A DNA stretch of 64,000 bases from CAZMGT01 sp964565895. Its GTDB lineage: Bacteria; Armatimonadota; Zipacnadia; UBA1398; CAZMGT01. Below are positions 8,451-17,697 of the stretch, piece by piece. Within the stretch, counting starts at the first letter, position 1. The number at the start of each line of letters is the position of its first letter. Under the pieces are notes generated by a model, which saw only the letters and a program-made list of their open reading frames with translations, ran no database searches and was not told where the DNA came from. Position numbers and translations under genes: made by a program. The stretch is taken from the NCBI GenBank assembly GCA_964565895.1, contig CAZMGT010000002.1, positions 1 to 64,000 of the forward strand, in the 5' to 3' direction.

Positions 8451-9086
8451 CTAGGCGCCGAGCAGCTCCTTTGCCTTGTCCACGGCCGAGGCCGCGTCCG
8501 GAGCGTAGCCGTCGGCGCCGATCTCGTCCGCGTAGCTCTGCGTTACCGGCGCCCCGCCAATGAGCACCTTCGTTTTCTCGCGCAGCCCAGCATCGGCCAG
8601 GGCGTCGATCGTGTCCTTCATGCTCGGCATGGTTGTCGTGAGCAGCGCCGACATAGCGACGATGTCCGCGCCGTGCTCGGTAACCGCGCTGACGAACTGC
8701 TCCGGGGCCACGTCTACGCCGAGGTCTACTACCTCAAACCCCGCGCCCTCGAGCATCATCGCGACAAGGTTCTTGCCGATATCGTGAAGGTCGCCGCGCA
8801 CAGTGCCGATGGCCACCTTGCCTTGGCTTTGCACATCGCCCTCCTTCAGATGCGGCTTGACGAGCGCCATGGCGGACTTCATCGCCCGCGCGGCAATGAG
8901 CACCTCAGGGACGTAAAACTCGTTGTTCTTGAACTTCTCGCCGACCACGCTCATTCCCGCGACGAGCCCCTCGTTAATAATCTCGCCCGGGGCCACGCCC
9001 TGCTCCAAGGCCTCTTTGGTGAGCCGCTCCGCCTCGTCTTTTTTCCCGTTAATCACCGCTTCGGCCAGTGCGCGCAAGTCAGCCAT
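8451..9086 (-). CDS. Corrinoid-binding methyltransferase protein (MtbC/MttC-like)
   Basis: 211 aa, the usual size. The N-terminal helical cap domain (about 1-90) is followed by a Rossmann-like B12-binding domain with GDLHDIGKNLV (D-x-H-x-x-G, the His being the lower cobalt ligand) and VLIGGAPVT. Such proteins carry a methyl group on cobalamin between a substrate-specific methyltransferase and an acceptor methyltransferase. The reductive activator gene lies just upstream, but no substrate methyltransferase is adjacent. GGAGGGAAAACG precedes the ATG. The substrate is unknown: methylamines, methanol and aryl methyl ethers all fit the family. Confidence 0.88.
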   Translation of the reverse strand: MADLRALAEAVINGKKDEAERLTKEALEQGVAPGEIINEGLVAGMSVVGEKFKNNEFYVPEVLIAARAMKSAMALVKPHLKEGDVQSQGKVAIGTVRGDLHDIGKNLVAMMLEGAGFEVVDLGVDVAPEQFVSAVTEHGADIVAMSALLTTTMPSMKDTIDALADAGLREKTKVLIGGAPVTQSYADEIGADGYAPDAASAVDKAKELLGA

Positions 9087-9196
9087 CGTTTTCCCTCCGC
9101 AGTCTGAGCACTGAGCTTCGCGACGCGCAGAAAGCGCCCGCGCTGGCGGCTGCTTCGTTCTTTACCCGACGATGCTGCTCCTTCCCTTTAGCCCAA

Positions 9197-11068
9197 CTAC
9201 CCCGCTTCCCGTTCGCCAGGGGAAAAGAGCATAGCCTCGGCAAACGCGGAGTCGAACTCCGGCCGCCCGGCAAGCTCGATGTACGTTACACGGCGGGCGA
9301 TCTCCTGTGCCTCGGCGAAAAGCTCCTCGGAGACCAGGGCGAGATACGCCCCTGCCCCGGCGGCGTTGCCCACGGCTTCCGCACGCTCCTCCAGCTCACG
9401 CGGAAACAGCCCAATCTCCGCCGCGCTGCTCTGCCGAATATACCAGCCAAACGCCCCAGCGAGGAGCACCCGCCGCACATCGCCCGGCTCAAGCCCTGCT
9501 TCGTCAAGCAGAATGCGCACCCCCGCGGCAATCGCCCCCTTGGCCAATTGAAGCTGGCGAATGTCGCGCTGGGTAAGGGCCACAGGCTCGGCCAGGGCGC
9601 TCTCCTCCGCGGAAACGATGACAAACGCCGGCTGGCCGTCGATCTCCACGAGCCGCGCGCGAAGGTCGGGGGAAACGTCGTCCGCCAGCGTTTGCTCATT
9701 CGCCAGCCGGCCGGACTCGTCCACCAGCCCCGCACGGCGCAGGCTGGCCACAGCATCGACGAGCCCCGAGCCGCAGATCCCGCGCGCCGGCGCGCCGCCG
9801 ATCGTCGTGTAGGTTACGCTGCCGTCGAGGATGTCCACGTGGTCCACGGCGCCCTCCGCCCCGCGCATCCCCTGGCGAATTTGCGACCCCTCAAATGCCG
9901 GGCCCGCTGCGCAAGAGCAGGCGAGCAGGCGCTCGCGGTTCCCCAGAACAACCTCGCCGTTTGTGCCAATGTCAATGGCCAGCCAAACGTCTTGGCTGCG
10001 GTGCATGCCCGTGGCCAGAATGACCCCGACGGTGTCCGCGCCAACCCAGCCCGCGATGTTCGGCAGCCAGCGGACAAGCGCCCCGGGGGCGATGCCCAGG
10101 CCAACCTCGCCCGCCGGCGCCTCTAACCCCTGCTGCACTGCGGCGGTATACGGCGCCTGCGCCAGGGCAAACGGGTCAATGCCCCAGAACAGGTGGCTCA
10201 TGCACGTGTTGCCCACGAACGTTGCCAGGGAGACGCGCTCGCGAACGACCTTCGCCTGCGCGCAGGCCTGCTCGATAACGCGGTTTGCGCTGCTCAGCGC
10301 GGCACGCTGCAGCTCGCGGCGCTGCTCCGCGCCCTGCGCGGCGAACGAGATGCGCGAGACGACGTCGTCGCCAAACTGCACCTGGTCGTTAAGCGTCGAG
10401 GCACAGGCCAAGCGCTCGCCCGTGCGCAGGTCCACAAGATAGCCGACCACCGTCGTTGTCCCGAGGTCTAGGGCGATGCCGTAGAGCTCGGAGGTAGTCT
10501 CGCCTGGCTCAACGGCAAGCAGCTCGTTTTCGCGCAGCAGCGCCGTTACCGCAAAGTCCGCTTGCCGCAGGAGGCGCGGGAGCTCGCGCAACGCGCGAAC
10601 GTGCGGGCAGCGCGGCTCGGCAACGCCGCCCTCGCGCAGGGCGTCGAGCAGCCGCTCCAGGTCGCCCCGCGGGTCGCTCAGCGAGGGCCGGGGAAGGGTA
10701 ACATATACCTTGCGTACGGCGGGCTGCGGCGCGCGCTCGCCCAGGGAAAATGCCGCCTGCTCCAAGATCTGCGGCGTGCTTACGCGCGCCTCTTGTGGGA
10801 CATAAACCGTGGCGTCGGAAAGCAGCCGCGTCTGGCAGGCGAGGCGTAGGCCGGCCTCGTATTGCGCGCCAAGCACGGCGCGCTGCTCGCCTTCTTCGGC
10901 GATTTCGCCCTCAACGATGCGGCACAGGCACTTCCCGCATACGCCCCTGCCCCCACACAGCGACTCTATGGGCACGCCCGCCCGGCGCGCGGCGACGAGG
11001 ACAAGCGTGCCCCGGGGAACGCCGACGCGCGCGTTGTCCGGCTCGAACTTAACCCAGACATCGGCCAA
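9197..11068 (-). CDS. Reductive activator of corrinoid-dependent methyltransferases (ASKHA/[2Fe-2S], RACE-type)
   Basis: 623 aa. The N-terminal [2Fe-2S] ferredoxin domain has CGGRGVCGKC and a later LACQTRL cysteine. The rest is the DUF4445 ASKHA ATPase fold, with YGIALDLGTTTVVGY and WLAIDIGTNGEVVLGN as phosphate motifs and AAGPAFEGSQIRQGMRGAEG. RACE proteins use ATP to reduce Co(II) corrinoid back to Co(I). The start at 11068 appears to be TTG, with GGGAAG ~11 nt upstream. The corrinoid protein follows 110 bp downstream, presumably in the same transcription unit. Confidence 0.88.
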   Translation of the reverse strand: MADVWVKFEPDNARVGVPRGTLVLVAARRAGVPIESLCGGRGVCGKCLCRIVEGEIAEEGEQRAVLGAQYEAGLRLACQTRLLSDATVYVPQEARVSTPQILEQAAFSLGERAPQPAVRKVYVTLPRPSLSDPRGDLERLLDALREGGVAEPRCPHVRALRELPRLLRQADFAVTALLRENELLAVEPGETTSELYGIALDLGTTTVVGYLVDLRTGERLACASTLNDQVQFGDDVVSRISFAAQGAEQRRELQRAALSSANRVIEQACAQAKVVRERVSLATFVGNTCMSHLFWGIDPFALAQAPYTAAVQQGLEAPAGEVGLGIAPGALVRWLPNIAGWVGADTVGVILATGMHRSQDVWLAIDIGTNGEVVLGNRERLLACSCAAGPAFEGSQIRQGMRGAEGAVDHVDILDGSVTYTTIGGAPARGICGSGLVDAVASLRRAGLVDESGRLANEQTLADDVSPDLRARLVEIDGQPAFVIVSAEESALAEPVALTQRDIRQLQLAKGAIAAGVRILLDEAGLEPGDVRRVLLAGAFGWYIRQSSAAEIGLFPRELEERAEAVGNAAGAGAYLALVSEELFAEAQEIARRVTYIELAGRPEFDSAFAEAMLFSPGEREAG

Positions 11069-11148
11069 AGCAGCTCATCTTCCCTTGGCTTAGCGCAGGG
11101 GAAACAGGCAAGCGATGCGGGGGCATCGCGCCAGCGCGCAGTGCAATT

Positions 11149-11526
11149 TCAGGAGACGTCGTCGGACTCCTCGGGAAAGTAGGCAAGTTGCTCTAGCGCT
11201 TCCTGGTTTTCCGGGTCTTTGGCAAGAACCTCTTTAAACACCTGCTTTGCCCGCTCATACTCGCCGATCATGCACAGGGCCTTGCCCAGGTGGTTGCCAT
11301 ATTTCAGCTCGTCGGGGGCAAGCTGCCACGCCTTTTCGTAGCTCGCGATGGACTCCTCGAAAAACCCGGTGTTCAGTTGGCAGTGGCCCAGGCCGTTCCA
11401 CGCCGCGGCAATAGAGTCGTCCTGAGAGAGGATTTTTTCATAAAGCGGCTGCGCCTTTTCGTACTCGCCATTTATGCGGAACTGGTCAGCCTGAGCTAGC
11501 AGTCCGTCGAGATCCTCGCTAGCCAT
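11149..11526 (-). CDS. TPR-repeat protein
   Basis: 125 aa. Three consecutive tetratricopeptide-like units: ADQFRINGEYEKAQPLYEKIL, then WNGLGHCQLNTGFFEESIASYEKAW, then GKALCMIGEYERAKQVFKEVL. The tail is short and acidic. No signal peptide. The ATG at 11526 is chosen over 15 upstream codons that lack TPR character. Located between fmt and the RACE gene on the same strand. TPRs mediate protein-protein contacts; the partner is unknown. Confidence 0.8.
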   Translation of the reverse strand: MASEDLDGLLAQADQFRINGEYEKAQPLYEKILSQDDSIAAAWNGLGHCQLNTGFFEESIASYEKAWQLAPDELKYGNHLGKALCMIGEYERAKQVFKEVLAKDPENQEALEQLAYFPEESDDVS

Positions 11527-11683
11527 GGAAGCAGCTTCCCCTCGCGGGCTGCCTGGCCTCCCGCCCAACAAGCGGCCTAGCCGGCAAACGCCCGACCGTT
11601 AACCACTTCTCGCTTCTCGGGAAGCCCCCCGCCTTCCTTGTCTCCCCGACAGCGCAGCGCAGGCCGGGGCTCTTACCTAGCCG

Positions 11684-12622
11684 CTACCTCCCGAGCACTT
11701 CTCCCCGCGCCACCCGGTAGCCGTTAACAAACTCCGCCCCGGTAACTCGTCCCCGGCTCTCCACCTGCACTTCTTCCAGGCGCAGCAACCCGCGGCCGGT
11801 CTTGGTCAGAATACCACACTTGCTTGCTTCTGTCACCGTGCCCGGAATTCCTTCGGCCTGGGCCGATTCTTGCGCCACACGCGCGCGCCAAATCTTTAGT
11901 TGCTTGCCCCGAAACCAAGTATAGGCGCCGGGCGCAGGGTTCATCGCGCGCACAAGGTTGAATATCTCCCGCGCCGGCCGCGCCCAGTCGATCTCCGCCT
12001 CCTCCTTCTTAATCCTCCGGGCATATGTCGCCGCCTCGTGGTCTTGAGGCTGGGGGGTAATTTTGCCCGCGGCAAACGCCTCGAGCGTTTCCACAAGCAG
12101 CGGCGCGCCAAGCTCCGCCAACCTCTCCTTCAGCTCCCCCGCGGTCTCCTCCTCGCCGATCTCCACCTCGCGCGCGGCGAGGATCGGCCCCGTGTCCATC
12201 CCCTCGTCCATGAGCATAATGGTAACGCCGGTTTTCGTCTCCCCGGCCATAAGCGCGCGCTCGACCGGCGCCGCCCCGCGATATTTCGGGAGAAGCGAAA
12301 AATGCACGTTTATGCTCCCCAGGCGGGGAATAGCAAGCACCTCTGGGGGGAGGATTTGCCCAAACGCGACAACGACAAACGCATCCGGCTGCAGCCGGCG
12401 GAGCAGCGCGCAGCACTCCTCCTCGCCCACGCGCTCGGGCTGGGTAATAGGCAGCCCCGCCTCCTCCGCCGCGCACTTTACCGCACAGGGCACGCACTTG
12501 CGCCCCCGGCCGCGCGGCCGGTCGGGCTGGGTGATTACCAAACACACCTCGTGCCCCGCCTCGCGCAGGGCGTGAAGCGTGGGAACAGCGATGTCCGGCG
12601 TGCCCATGAACACTACGCGCAC
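11684..12622 (-). CDS. fmt: Methionyl-tRNA formyltransferase
   Basis: 312 aa, full length. The N-terminal formyl-transfer domain has VFMGTPDIAVP, SINVHFSLLPKYRGAAPVER with the catalytic Asn/His loop, and MDEGMDTGPIL. A C-terminal OB-like tRNA domain follows. It formylates initiator Met-tRNA. GTG start with GGGGTAA ~8 nt upstream, 6 nt after the def stop. The def-fmt pair is a classic conserved neighbourhood. Confidence 0.97.
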   Translation of the reverse strand: MRVVFMGTPDIAVPTLHALREAGHEVCLVITQPDRPRGRGRKCVPCAVKCAAEEAGLPITQPERVGEEECCALLRRLQPDAFVVVAFGQILPPEVLAIPRLGSINVHFSLLPKYRGAAPVERALMAGETKTGVTIMLMDEGMDTGPILAAREVEIGEEETAGELKERLAELGAPLLVETLEAFAAGKITPQPQDHEAATYARRIKKEEAEIDWARPAREIFNLVRAMNPAPGAYTWFRGKQLKIWRARVAQESAQAEGIPGTVTEASKCGILTKTGRGLLRLEEVQVESRGRVTGAEFVNGYRVARGEVLGR

Positions 12623-12628
12623 CGTTGC

Positions 12629-13225
12629 TTACCCCTTTTTCTGCGCGCGGCGTTTCGCCCGCTCCGCACGCCAGCGGCGGACGAGCTCCGCAAACGCTTC
12701 CTCGCGCGTCACGTATTCGTAGGCATATTGCGGTTCGCCTGTCTCCGGGTCCTTGCCCGCCTCGAACACCCAGCGGATGGCGTCGTCTGGGCTGCGGTCG
12801 GCGAACACTATTCCGTGCAAGTGGTCGATCTCGTGGCACAGGCAGCGCGCGGCGAGGTCTGTGGCCTCGATGGTCACCGTCTTGCCGGACTGATCCACGC
12901 CGCGGACGACCACCCGCGCCGGGCGCACGACTTTGCCCTGTAGCCCGGGCAGGCTGAGGCACGCCTCCCACGCCTCCTGCTCGCCCGCGGTCTCGATAAT
13001 TCGCGGGTTGGCGAGCATGAGCACCTCGTCGCCTTCGATCTGCGCGACGATGATCCGGCTGCGCTGCCCGACCTGCGGCGCGGCGAGGCCGATGCCCGGG
13101 GCCTCGAGCATCGTCTCCACCATATCCTCCATCAGGCGGCGCACCTCGGCGTCTATCCGGGGCACCGGCCGCGCGCGCTTGCGCAATACGGGCTCGCCGT
13201 ACTTAACTATGGGCAAAATGGCCAT
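12629..13225 (-). CDS. def: Peptide deformylase
   Basis: 198 aa. The three deformylase motifs are intact: GIGLAAPQVG, EACLSLPG with the metal-binding Cys, and CHEIDHLHG with two His ligands and the catalytic Glu. It removes the formyl group from nascent proteins. The ATG at 13225 gives MAILPIVKYGEPVLR, the family-like start. TTG codons at 13237 and 13231 are alternatives, since GAGGGG lies just upstream. The C-terminal ~25 residues are Arg/Lys/Ala-rich. Lies between priA and fmt. Confidence 0.96.
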   Translation of the reverse strand: MAILPIVKYGEPVLRKRARPVPRIDAEVRRLMEDMVETMLEAPGIGLAAPQVGQRSRIIVAQIEGDEVLMLANPRIIETAGEQEAWEACLSLPGLQGKVVRPARVVVRGVDQSGKTVTIEATDLAARCLCHEIDHLHGIVFADRSPDDAIRWVFEAGKDPETGEPQYAYEYVTREEAFAELVRRWRAERAKRRAQKKG

Positions 13226-13261
13226 CGCCAAATGCAACCCCTCGGCCTGCCACGCAGGCAG

Positions 13262-15703
13262 CTAAAGCACCGAGCTCGGATCAACGTCCACCGTGAGCAC
13301 CCTGCGCGTCTCCTCGTCCACGCCCTTTAGCGCCCGCCGCACGAACTCGGGCAGGCCGTCGTCCGGGCCAAACAGTTCCACATGCCACCGCGTGCGGCCT
13401 CTTAGCCGCTGCAGCGGCGCGGGCGAGGGCCCGAGAACGTCGTACTCCTCGCTGTTGCCCTTCTCCCCTCGCGCTGCTTGGGCAAAGCGCTGCGCCGCGG
13501 CCACGGCGACGTCCGCCTCCTCCGCCGCGGCAACGACATTCGCCAGCCGGCGAAACGGCGGGTAGCCGTGCTTTTGCCGAAAGGCAATTTCGCGCTCGTA
13601 AAACGCGCCGTAGTCCTGGGCCACGGCGGCTTGGATGGCAAAGTGCTCCGGTTGAAACGTTTGGATGATCACCCTCCCCGGCCGCGGGCCGCGGCCCGCG
13701 CGCCCGCTGACCTGCGTGAGCAGGGAAAATGTCCGCTCTGCTGCGCGGAAGTCCGAAAAATTCAACCCAATATCGGCGGAAATTACTCCCACAAGCGTTA
13801 CCGACTCGTAGTCTAACCCCTTGGCGATCATTTGCGTGCCCATAAGAACATCGGCCTCGCCCCGGGCAAACGCCCCAAGAATGCGCTCGTGCATCCCCTT
13901 TGCGCTAACGGTGTCGCGGTCCATGCGCAAAATACGCGCCTGGGGGACGTGGGCGCAAAGCTCCTCATGCACGCGCTCCGTGCCCGCGCCGGAAAACGAA
14001 AGGTGAATGCTTCCGCAGTTGTCGCACGTCTCCGGCGCAGCGCGGCGAAAGTCGCAGTGGTGGCAGCGCAGCTCGCGCTCGCGCGAGTGAAACGTGAGCG
14101 AGACCGCACAGTTAGGGCAGCGAAATGCCTCGCCGCACTGATAGCAGAACACATATGGCGCAAAACCGCGCCGGTTTAAGAAAAGTATCGCCTGCTCGCC
14201 CCGGGCGACACATGCCGCGAGCTCCTCGGCCAGTCTTTCGCTAATCAGCGCGCGCTTGCGCTCCGCGCGCTCCTTGCGCAGGTCAACGATCTCCACCTCG
14301 GGCAGCTCCCCGCCCGCCACGCGATAGGGCAGGGAGACAAGCCGCAGCTCGCCCTGCTGCGCGCGAAAATATGTCTCTACCGCGGGCGTAGCGCTGCCCA
14401 AAACAAGCACCGCGCCCGCTTCCTTGGCCCGCTGCTCCGCCACGCGCCGCGCGTGATAGCGCGGGTGGTGGTCCTGCTTATAGGAGGACTCGTGCTCCTC
14501 GTCTACGACGATCAGGCGCAGCTCGGGCACGGGGGCAAACACCGCCGAGCGCGCGCCGACGGCCACGCGCGCCTCGCCCCGGCGAATGCGCCGCCACTCG
14601 TCCAACCGCTCGCCCGCCGACAGCGCGCTGTGCAGGACAGCGACAAGGTCGCCAAACCTCCGCCGAAACAGCGCTGCGACCTGCGGGGTAAGGGAAATCT
14701 CCGGCACAAGCACGATCGCCCCGCCGCCGCCCCCAAGCACACGGCCGATCGCCCGCAGGTAAACCTCGGTCTTGCCGCTTCCCGTAATTCCGTGCAGGAG
14801 CACGCGCTCCGGCCGGCGCGCGGCAAGGGCCGAGGTAATCGCGTCCAGGGCTTGGCGTTGCTCGGGCGTAAGCTCCACGCCGCGCGCCTCGCGCTGCCAC
14901 GTCGTGTCCAGCGCAGGGGCGCGGCGCACGTCAACGACGGTTTTCTCGGCCAGGCCCTTGCGGCACAGGGCGTCGGCGGCGGCGCGCAGCGGCCCGAGCT
15001 CCGCCAGGGGCAGGGGCCGCCCTGCGCGTGCTAGCTTGCGCAAAAGCTCCGCCTGCCGTGGGGCGCGGCGCTCGAGCTCCCCGGCGCGCCGCTCGGCCTC
15101 CTCCGCGGTGCAGGCAAGCGCCAAAGCGCGCCGCGTTTTGCGCTTCGTCCGCGGAGCGACGGCGACCCAGACAACCCGCGCCTGCCCCCTGCGCACAAGC
15201 GCGTCCAGCTCCTCGCGGGTTACGCTGCGCCCCACGCGGCGGGCGACCTCCCGCGGGGCGAGGGGCCGCTCGCTTTCCCGCAGTGCGGCGAGGACCTCGT
15301 CCTCCTCCGCGCAAAGAAGCGTTTGCTGCTCTAAAGCGACCGCGGCATAGCGGCGCTCCACGCGCCCATGCGCTCCCTCAGGCACCATGGCGCGCACGGC
15401 GCCAGCGAGCGAGCAGCAATACTGCTGGGAAATCCACCGCGCGAGGGCCATGAGCTCCGCGGGGACGGGCTGCGCTTCGGCGAGGGCCGCGGCGATGTTG
15501 CGCAGGCGAGGCAGCACCTCGTCGGCCGCTGGGGAAAGCTCGAGCACATATCCCGTGGCCTGCGTGCGGCCGAGAGGCACGAGGACGGGGTCGCCCGGGG
15601 CAAGCTCGCCCAGCTCCGGCGGCACGCGATAGGTAAGGATCATCTCCTCGCCCCGCGCGCCCCGGCGGTCAATAAGCACCCTGGCGTAAAGCTCGGTGGA
15701 CAT
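13262..15703 (-). CDS. priA: Primosomal protein N' (replication restart helicase)
   Basis: 813 aa from the ATG at 15703 (AGGA upstream); a longer frame to 16039 lies inside metK and is spurious. The N-terminal 3'-end DNA-binding domain is followed by Walker A GITGSGKTEVY and Walker B/DEEH, then a zinc region with four CxxC pairs (CYQCG, CPNC, CHHC, CDNC). The C-terminal helicase lobe has GTQMIAKG and QVSGRAGRG. It reloads the replisome at stalled forks. It precedes def and fmt on the same strand, as in many bacteria. Confidence 0.95.
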   Translation of the reverse strand: MSTELYARVLIDRRGARGEEMILTYRVPPELGELAPGDPVLVPLGRTQATGYVLELSPAADEVLPRLRNIAAALAEAQPVPAELMALARWISQQYCCSLAGAVRAMVPEGAHGRVERRYAAVALEQQTLLCAEEDEVLAALRESERPLAPREVARRVGRSVTREELDALVRRGQARVVWVAVAPRTKRKTRRALALACTAEEAERRAGELERRAPRQAELLRKLARAGRPLPLAELGPLRAAADALCRKGLAEKTVVDVRRAPALDTTWQREARGVELTPEQRQALDAITSALAARRPERVLLHGITGSGKTEVYLRAIGRVLGGGGGAIVLVPEISLTPQVAALFRRRFGDLVAVLHSALSAGERLDEWRRIRRGEARVAVGARSAVFAPVPELRLIVVDEEHESSYKQDHHPRYHARRVAEQRAKEAGAVLVLGSATPAVETYFRAQQGELRLVSLPYRVAGGELPEVEIVDLRKERAERKRALISERLAEELAACVARGEQAILFLNRRGFAPYVFCYQCGEAFRCPNCAVSLTFHSRERELRCHHCDFRRAAPETCDNCGSIHLSFSGAGTERVHEELCAHVPQARILRMDRDTVSAKGMHERILGAFARGEADVLMGTQMIAKGLDYESVTLVGVISADIGLNFSDFRAAERTFSLLTQVSGRAGRGPRPGRVIIQTFQPEHFAIQAAVAQDYGAFYEREIAFRQKHGYPPFRRLANVVAAAEEADVAVAAAQRFAQAARGEKGNSEEYDVLGPSPAPLQRLRGRTRWHVELFGPDDGLPEFVRRALKGVDEETRRVLTVDVDPSSVL

Positions 15704-15755
15704 CGCCCGAATTCCTAAAATGCCCTGCGCTCGCCCGTGCTGTGGAAAATGCCCG

Positions 15756-16928
15756 TTACGCCGTCGCCTCTTTAAGAAGCTCCACGCAGTCCAGGCGCTC
15801 CCAGGTAAACTCGGGCTCGGAGCGGCCGAAATGGCCATAGGCCGCGGTGCGCCGGTAGATGGGGCGGCGGAGGTCGAGGTAGTCGATGATCCCGCCTGGG
15901 GAGAGGTCGAAGTTCTCTCGGATTGCTTCGAGGATCTTGCGCGGGTCCACGGTTTCCGTGCCAAACGTCTCGATGGCCAGGGACACGGGCTGCGGCTCGC
16001 CGATCGCGTAGGCCACCTGCAGCTCGCAGCGCTCGGCAAGGCCCGCGGCGACGATGTTCTTCGCCAGGTAGCGCATCATATACGACGCCGAGCGGTCGAC
16101 CTTCGTCGGGTCCTTGCCGGAAAAGCACCCGCCGCCGTGGCGCGCCAGCCCGCCATAGGTGTCTACCATAACCTTTCGCCCGGTAAGCCCGGTGTCGCCG
16201 CGCGGGCCGCCGATGACAAACCGCCCCGTGGGGTTGACGAAATACCTTACCTTGTCGTCGAGCATCTCCGCGGGCAGCGCGGGCTTGACGACGTGCTCGA
16301 TAACGTCCTCGCGAATGCGCTCCTGAGTAATGGTATGCTCGTGTTGGGCGGCGATGACCACCGTGTCCACGCGCACCGGCTTGTCGCCGTCGTATTGCAC
16401 GGTTACTTGGCTTTTGCCGTCCGGGCGGAGGTAGGGAAGGATGCCCTCCTTGCGCACCTGGGCCAGGCGCTTGGTTAGCCGGTGGGCGAACATGATCGGC
16501 GCGGGCATAAGCTCTGGGGTTTCCCGGCAGGCGAAGCCGAACATCATCCCCTGGTCGCCCGCCCCGCCTTTGTCCACGCCTTGGGCAATGTCGCCGGACT
16601 GCTCCTGGATGGCCACAAGCACCCCGCCGCTGTCCGCGTCAAACCCCCAGTCGGCGTTGACGTAGCCGATATCGCGGATCGTCGTGCGCACGATGCCCGC
16701 GATGTCCACGTAGCAGGTGGTAGTAATCTCCCCGGCGACGATCGCGCAGCCCGTGGTGAGCAGCGTTTCGCAGGCTACGCGGCCGGTGGGGTCTTTGCCG
16801 AGGATGGCGTCGAGGATGGCGTCGGAGATCTGGTCCGCCATCTTGTCCGGGTGGCCCTCGGTGACCGATTCTGAGGTGAGATACCTCGTCCCGCTCCCCG
16901 TGGAGTCGCGCAGATTTACCACACTCAT
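15756..16928 (-). CDS. metK: S-adenosylmethionine synthetase
   Basis: 390 aa. Signature stretches: SVTEGHPDKMADQISDA near the N-terminus, GAGDQGMMFG, and GGGCFSGKDPTKVDRSA with the ATP/K+ site; C-terminal YGHFGR. It makes SAM from methionine and ATP. AGGAGG lies 8 nt before the ATG. It sits between gmk and priA, a position more often held by rpoZ and coaBC in the conserved gmk-priA-def-fmt neighbourhood. Confidence 0.97.
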   Translation of the reverse strand: MSVVNLRDSTGSGTRYLTSESVTEGHPDKMADQISDAILDAILGKDPTGRVACETLLTTGCAIVAGEITTTCYVDIAGIVRTTIRDIGYVNADWGFDADSGGVLVAIQEQSGDIAQGVDKGGAGDQGMMFGFACRETPELMPAPIMFAHRLTKRLAQVRKEGILPYLRPDGKSQVTVQYDGDKPVRVDTVVIAAQHEHTITQERIREDVIEHVVKPALPAEMLDDKVRYFVNPTGRFVIGGPRGDTGLTGRKVMVDTYGGLARHGGGCFSGKDPTKVDRSASYMMRYLAKNIVAAGLAERCELQVAYAIGEPQPVSLAIETFGTETVDPRKILEAIRENFDLSPGGIIDYLDLRRPIYRRTAAYGHFGRSEPEFTWERLDCVELLKEATA

Positions 16929-16960
16929 CCGAACTGCCTCCTATTGGCGCGCGGCAGCCG

Positions 16961-17593
16961 CTACGTGAGCTGTCCCAAAATCGCGTCCACATTCGCGCGG
17001 CACACGCGCAGCCTCTCGCTGCGGAAAATGGCGCACAGCTCCTGTGCCGCGCTTTGTATCTCGTCGTTGACTACGATGTAGTCAAATTCTTTCGCGCTGC
17101 GAATCTCCTCCTTCGCCACCTCAAGGCGCTCTGCGATCTCCTCCACCGTCTCCGTCCCACGCTTTTCCAAGCGCACCCTAAGGTCGTCGAACGAAGGAGG
17201 GAGCAGACAAATGAGCACGCTCTCCGGACATGTGGCACGCACCTGGCGCGCCCCCTGCACATCGATCTCCAGGGCCACGTCGCACCCTTGGCCGGTTATC
17301 CGCTGAACTTCGCTGCGCAGCGTGCCATAGCGCCAGCGGTGATAGTGCGCCCACTCCAAAAACTTGCCCTGCTCTACCGCGGCGCTAAAATCGTCGTCGG
17401 ACATGAAATAATAGGCCACACCGTGCTCCTCGTTGGCGCGTGGGGGGCGCGTTGTCGCGGAGACGGAGACCTCGATGCCCTCCACTTGCTCCAACGCCGC
17501 GCGGAGCACGGTGCCCTTGCCTACGCCGGAGGGGCCGGAGATGACGAAGATAATTCCCCGAGGCTGCCGGCCCAGCGGACCCACTTTGCTCAT
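16961..17593 (-). CDS. gmk: Guanylate kinase
   Basis: 210 aa. P-loop SGPSGVGKGTVL, then SATTRPPRANEEHGVAYYF and the lid region (LEWAHYHRWRYGT). It phosphorylates GMP to GDP. The ATG at 17593 gives a family-like start but has no SD. A good promoter (17603-17632) places the transcript start only a few bases upstream, so the mRNA may be leaderless. An open frame to 17632 would begin upstream of that promoter's start point. Confidence 0.95.
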   Translation of the reverse strand: MSKVGPLGRQPRGIIFVISGPSGVGKGTVLRAALEQVEGIEVSVSATTRPPRANEEHGVAYYFMSDDDFSAAVEQGKFLEWAHYHRWRYGTLRSEVQRITGQGCDVALEIDVQGARQVRATCPESVLICLLPPSFDDLRVRLEKRGTETVEEIAERLEVAKEEIRSAKEFDYIVVNDEIQSAAQELCAIFRSERLRVCRANVDAILGQLT

Positions 17594-17602
17594 TGCGCGC
17601 AA

Positions 17603-17632
17603 AGTGTAGCACAGTTTCCCTAGGCGGGGCAA
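17603..17632 (-). promoter_or_regulatory. Sigma-70-type promoter of gmk
   Basis: On the minus strand: TTGCCC, an 18-nt spacer, and an extended -10 TGC-TACACT. Predicted transcription begins near 17596, about 3 nt before the gmk ATG. It lies in the divergent gap with rqcH. Confidence 0.55.
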
Positions 17633-17697
17633 ACAAGCTTATTATTAGGAATGAGCGCCGCCGGCTCCGGCGAATGCCCCTGTGCGGAGGATGCGCC

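Noticed and set aside
15704..16039. A 112-codon N-terminal extension of priA
   Set aside because: It lies inside metK on the same strand in another frame and has low-complexity Arg/Ser composition. The ATG at 15703 gives a family-like N-terminus.
17642..17697. A promoter for rqcH at the TATTAT near 17640
   Set aside because: The -10 is good, but no acceptable -35 lies at 16-18 nt and there is no extended -10.
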